This document shows positions 6,341 through 9,410 of a DNA stretch of 9,410 nt, piece by piece; positions within the stretch are counted from its first letter, which is position 1, and each line of letters begins with the position of its first letter. The stretch covers positions 1 through 9,410 of the forward strand of contig JAQCID010000029.1 in assembly GCA_027618855.1 (NCBI GenBank), given 5' to 3'. The position numbers and the translations under genes are program-made. Source of the DNA: Bacteroidota bacterium (GTDB lineage Bacteria; Bacteroidota; Bacteroidia; Flavobacteriales_D; Sanyastnellaceae). The notes below the pieces were generated by a model that was not told the DNA's origin, made no database searches, and saw only the letters and a list, made by a program, of their open reading frames with translations.

Positions 6341-8027
6341 TTTCTCCAAAAGTCTTCGCAAGACCCATGGCAACTTGCCAACTCTGTTGAGGGCGAATTC
6401 TAGCTGTAGAAGGAACCCAAAGGTCCGTAGGGAGTCCCAAACCTTCATTCGTAAGTAGGTTCACGTATTGGGCCATTCTTGCAAAAGATGATTTCAGCGC
6501 GTAACCTCCGGGGAGTTTAAGGTTCAGTGCAGCCCTTGGCTGAAATGAGTAGTAAGATGTATCCTGCACCATCAGCGCAGAGGCATGAACGCCGAGGTTG
6601 ACTTTGACCCTATCTCCCAAATCGAATTCATCTTCTATATACACGAAGGCATCGTTGGAGGTAATGTCTGAAGGTCCCAGTACCGTATCTATGGCATTGA
6701 CCTCGCCGAAGTCCAGCTCAAGAGCTGTAGCGCCAGGGCTGAACGTGTGATTTGTGAAATTTGCACCGAACTTCACGAAGTGACGTGCATTGGGAGCGAA
6801 ATCGAAATCTACACGTCCCGTAAAATCCTCTATGCCCGAATTGTACAATGCAGCGAACCTCAAAGAATCTCCCTCAGTCGAGGTTTCTGAGACATCAGCG
6901 CCAGTATTGAATTCGTAGAGTGATCTCGTCAACGTAACGTTTGAGAATAGTTTGGGGGTCCATTCATGATTCCATCGGAGCGCTTGTATTGCATTTTTCC
7001 AATCCAGGCCAAAATCGAGAGACGAAGTGTTTTGCCCAAAATTCTCTGAGGAGGCAATTCCGAAATCATCTTTCCCTTGGAATGCACTGAAATAAAGTCT
7101 GTCCTTTTTGCCCACCTTCCAATTGAGTTTTGCATTAAGGTCGAAGAAAAAATATCTTGGGTCAGTGGAAACATCTGGGTTATTGTTATTCGTTGCTGCG
7201 ATTAAGGGAGTAATAAGCAGGTCGATATAAGTACGTCTGCCACTGATCATAAATGACGCTTTGTCTTTTACAATGGGCCCTTCCAAGGTGAGTTTAGACG
7301 CAATGACGGACACTGTTGCATCTCCATGATATTCCTTCATGTGACCATCCTTCATGTTAATTTCAAGAATCGAACTAAGCCTTCCGCCGTAGCGCGCTGG
7401 AAACCCACCCTTCGTAATGGACATGTTTTTTACCGCATCCGCATTAAAAACAGAGAAAAATCCAAACAGGTGATTGACACTATAGAGGGGCACTCCATCC
7501 AGAAGCATGAGGTTCTGATCCGGAGAGCCGCCTCTGACATAAAGCCCACTCGTACCCTCACCTCCAGATTGCACTCCTGGCAAAAGTTGAAGGACCTTTA
7601 ACAAATCTACCTCACCTCCGATCGCAGGAAGGCTCTTCACTTGATCTATCGGAATCGTGATTTTTGACATTTGGACTTGATCTTCAATCTTGTTGAAGGA
7701 CTCGCCTGTAACCAGAGCCTCAGATAGGTTTGTTCCCGCCACAAGTTCGATGTCCATCGGAATGTTTTCCTTGAGGTTGATCTCAAATCTTTGGGTCGCG
7801 TATCCGATATATCTCACGAAGACATTGTACGTCCCCTTGGGAAGCGTAAGGGAATAAAATCCGTAAAGATTTGCCGCTACGCCTACTTCCGCATCCTCAC
7901 ACCACACAGTCGCCCCAATTAACTGTTCCCCACTTGAAGCGTCCTGAACGTGACCAGAAAGGGTGAAGTTTGTTTGAGAATATAATGAGGTGGCAATCAG
8001 AAATTGAAACAAAAAGAGTAGACGCAT
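6327..8027 (-). CDS. TonB-dependent receptor with CarboxypepD-regulatory-like domain, N-terminal part (5' fragment of a frameshifted gene)
   Basis: These 566 residues form the front of an outer-membrane TonB-dependent receptor. A signal peptide (about 1-18, SLYSQ end) precedes a CarboxypepD-regulatory-like domain (about 21-97: FTLSGHVQDASSGEQLIGAT, then GFYSLTLPKGTYNVFVRYIG). The plug (about 118-226) contains LPAIGGEVDLLKVLQLLPGV, GLYVRGGSPDQNLMLLDGVP and GGFPARYGGRLSSILEINMK. Barrel strands continue to SWQVAMGLAKTFGEIEVT, where a TGA intervenes. With the 3' part the full protein would be about 780 residues, normal for the family. The plug resembles receptors that pair with DUF4249 lipoproteins rather than SusC; no SusD gene is seen. 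The ATG at 8027 is the only start giving a proper signal peptide. As it stands the product would lack the last third of the barrel, so the gene is a pseudogene unless the shift is a sequence error. Substrate unknown. Confidence 0.9.
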   Translation of the reverse strand: MRLLFLFQFLIATSLYSQTNFTLSGHVQDASSGEQLIGATVWCEDAEVGVAANLYGFYSLTLPKGTYNVFVRYIGYATQRFEINLKENIPMDIELVAGTNLSEALVTGESFNKIEDQVQMSKITIPIDQVKSLPAIGGEVDLLKVLQLLPGVQSGGEGTSGLYVRGGSPDQNLMLLDGVPLYSVNHLFGFFSVFNADAVKNMSITKGGFPARYGGRLSSILEINMKDGHMKEYHGDATVSVIASKLTLEGPIVKDKASFMISGRRTYIDLLITPLIAATNNNNPDVSTDPRYFFFDLNAKLNWKVGKKDRLYFSAFQGKDDFGIASSENFGQNTSSLDFGLDWKNAIQALRWNHEWTPKLFSNVTLTRSLYEFNTGADVSETSTEGDSLRFAALYNSGIEDFTGRVDFDFAPNARHFVKFGANFTNHTFSPGATALELDFGEVNAIDTVLGPSDITSNDAFVYIEDEFDLGDRVKVNLGVHASALMVQDTSYYSFQPRAALNLKLPGGYALKSSFARMAQYVNLLTNEGLGLPTDLWVPSTARIRPQQSWQVAMGLAKTFGEIEVT

Positions 8028-8033
8028 AGACAG

Positions 8034-8041
8034 TACCTTTG
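8034..8041 (+). promoter_or_regulatory. Candidate -7 box (TACCTTTG) for the sugar dehydrogenase-like gene
   Basis: TACCTTTG matches TAnnTTTG exactly and ends 33 bases before the ATG at 8075. Its -33 region would fall inside the first codons of the divergent receptor gene; the closest TTG (8004-8006) is 27 bases upstream, farther than usual. It faces the minus-strand box at 8060-8067. Confidence 0.4.
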
Positions 8042-8059
8042 AATAGTTTAAAATCCAAG

Positions 8060-8067
8060 CAAAAGTA
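8060..8067 (-). promoter_or_regulatory. Candidate -7 box (TACTTTTG) for the receptor/DUF4249 operon
   Basis: On the minus strand TACTTTTG matches TAnnTTTG exactly and ends 32 bases before the receptor ATG at 8027. A TTG lies 13 bases upstream (8083-8081), too close for a standard -33. The box is only 18 bases from the plus-strand box at 8034-8041 and points toward it, so the two transcripts would start about on top of each other. Confidence 0.4.
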
Positions 8068-8074
8068 AGTATCT

Positions 8075-9410
8075 ATGACACAATCGAAGCAGTCATTTTC
8101 ATTCTTAACAGTTCTTGTGTTGGCGTTCATCTCTTCAAATGTTTCAGCCCAAACCGCACCCTCGACAATAAATGCCATTCGCATCGCCGAGGTTGACCAG
8201 TCCATTCAAGTCCTTTCCGCTTCGCACGATACGGACAATCATTCTCTGCTTGTTGTAGGACATGACGGAGTCGTTCATTTTTGGGAACCTCTTTCAGGTG
8301 TCAGGGATACACCATTCCTGGATCTCGGAGCGAACGGATTAAATATTCTCGACTTTGGGGGCAACAGTGAACAAGGGATTAATGGAATGACTCTGGACCT
8401 GGATTTCGATAACAACGGGCTGTTTTATATCATTTACAATGGCTACAGACCTGATGGCACCGGGGAACTAATCGATGAACGTGTCCTGTGTTTCGGCACC
8501 ACAGAGGACCACCTTCATGCAGACACAGAGGTTTGGTATGAAGTCCTTGAGTTGGTGCAACCTGACCAAGGGCACAATGGAGGCCAAATCCTTTTCGGTC
8601 CCGATCAATTCCTTTACATCTCTACAGGTGATGGGGGGGCTACTGGAACAGGTGCGGTCGGAGGAGGCTCAGGGGGGGATGATCATGGACCCTTGGGAAA
8701 TGGGCAAAATCTTGAATCATTGCTCGGTAAAATTCTGCGTATTGATGTGCACGGACTCAATCCATATACAATCCCATCGAGCAATCCTTTTGTAGGAATT
8801 GAAAATACGCGAGATGAGATTTGGTCGTACGGACTGAGAAATCCATGGCGCTTCTGCTTTGACTCTGAGAATGGAGACATGTTTATAGGGGATGTGGGAG
8901 AAGTCGATTGGGAAGAGATCAATTACGAAGCTGGAGGCAGTGGTGGCGGAATAAATTACGGATGGAGGCTCATGGAAGGCCCCGACTGTTATGAGCCCAT
9001 AGTGGATTGTGATCCCAACTCGAGTATCACAGAACCCATCTTTGCATTCCCCCACGAAAATGGCCTCTGCAGTGTCATCGGAGGGGTGGTATACCGCGGC
9101 CAAGACATCCCATCTCTGTATGGGTATTATATCCTATCTGATGCATGTGGGTTTGGGGATACACAATTTTTCACATTAATCTCCGATGGAAATGGCGGTT
9201 GGATAGATCAGCCCCTTGTCCTTGATGTAGAAGGAGGATTTGTCCCCTGGACAGAAACAAAATTCGCCTTCGGGGAAGACAACAAAGGAGAAATCTATCT
9301 CTGCACGAGATATTTTGTGTACAAGCTCCTTTTTGATCCGCTTTCCCCACCTGTTGATATCGGAGGTGAAGAGATCAATTTCCATCCAAACCCTGTCGCT
9401 CCTGGTGCTT
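8075..9410 (+). CDS. Secreted glucose/sorbosone dehydrogenase-type (PQQ-dependent) enzyme with T9SS sorting domain, 3' end beyond window
   Basis: I read 445 residues from the ATG at 8075, open to the edge. A signal peptide (about 1-25, ending VSAQ) is followed by a six-bladed propeller of the glucose/sorbosone dehydrogenase family (soluble PQQ-dependent aldose dehydrogenases). The motifs are: HNGGQILFGPDQFLYISTGD (167-186, where family members keep the catalytic His and the GDGG that follows), SLLGKILRID (215-224, with Lys and Arg that contact PQQ in relatives), YGLRNPWRF (252-260) and DVGEVDWEEIN (273-283). After the propeller a linker leads to INFHPNPVAPGA (434-445), which looks like the start of a C-terminal T9SS sorting domain with its typical PNP. 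This suggests export to the cell surface or medium. The substrate is unknown; related proteins include aldose dehydrogenases and hedgehog-interacting-like proteins without proven activity. It is divergent from the receptor gene with 47 bases between starts. Confidence 0.9.
   Translation, partial: MTQSKQSFSFLTVLVLAFISSNVSAQTAPSTINAIRIAEVDQSIQVLSASHDTDNHSLLVVGHDGVVHFWEPLSGVRDTPFLDLGANGLNILDFGGNSEQGINGMTLDLDFDNNGLFYIIYNGYRPDGTGELIDERVLCFGTTEDHLHADTEVWYEVLELVQPDQGHNGGQILFGPDQFLYISTGDGGATGTGAVGGGSGGDDHGPLGNGQNLESLLGKILRIDVHGLNPYTIPSSNPFVGIENTRDEIWSYGLRNPWRFCFDSENGDMFIGDVGEVDWEEINYEAGGSGGGINYGWRLMEGPDCYEPIVDCDPNSSITEPIFAFPHENGLCSVIGGVVYRGQDIPSLYGYYILSDACGFGDTQFFTLISDGNGGWIDQPLVLDVEGGFVPWTETKFAFGEDNKGEIYLCTRYFVYKLLFDPLSPPVDIGGEEINFHPNPVAPGA

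Noticed and set aside
7897..8205. Minus-strand 102-codon frame overlapping the divergent promoter region
   Set aside because: It overlaps the starts of two well-supported genes and shows no family features.
8475..9385. Several short frames on both strands inside the sugar dehydrogenase gene
   Set aside because: All are out of frame with, or antisense to, the propeller reading frame, which is open from 8075 to 9410.

Overview
The window looks like a piece of a chromosome from a marine-type Bacteroidetes, plausibly Flavobacteriales or the Cryomorphaceae/Schleiferiaceae group. The evidence is a TonB-dependent receptor with a CarboxypepD-regulatory-like N-terminus paired with a DUF4249 lipoprotein, a secreted enzyme that runs into a type IX secretion (T9SS) sorting domain, TAnnTTTG-type -7 promoter boxes, and little sign of Shine-Dalgarno sequences. 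The lineage is inferred from gene content. No tRNA, rRNA, CRISPR array, insertion sequence or phage gene was seen. No stretch over 300 bases lacks a gene.

Layout. (1) Bases 1-709, minus strand: N-terminal half of an M20 family dipeptidase, cut by the window edge. (2) Bases 761-2337, plus strand: stand-alone proline dehydrogenase, with a 4-base ATGA overlap into a small multi-pass membrane protein resembling the ABC_trans_CmpB family. (3) Bases 2370-8027, minus strand: a block of outer-membrane uptake genes. In transcription order it holds a CarboxypepD/plug TonB-dependent receptor broken by a frameshift at about 6327-6340, a DUF4249 lipoprotein starting 2 bases after the receptor stop, and a 78-base gap followed by an intact FecA-like receptor. 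(4) Bases 8075-9410, plus strand, divergent from the receptor: a secreted glucose/sorbosone dehydrogenase-type enzyme, cut at the right edge just as its T9SS sorting domain begins.

How the genes relate. The dipeptidase and proline dehydrogenase are divergent neighbours that could both serve peptide and proline catabolism; this is inference. The receptor plus DUF4249 lipoprotein is a recurring Bacteroidetes pair of unknown substrate. The FecA-like receptor probably imports a ferric chelate and lacks the signalling domain of E. coli FecA. I see no clear new system. The items most worth a second look are the frameshift that splits an otherwise well-preserved receptor, the uncharacterised receptor/DUF4249 pair, and the tight facing arrangement of -7 boxes in both divergent intergenic regions.
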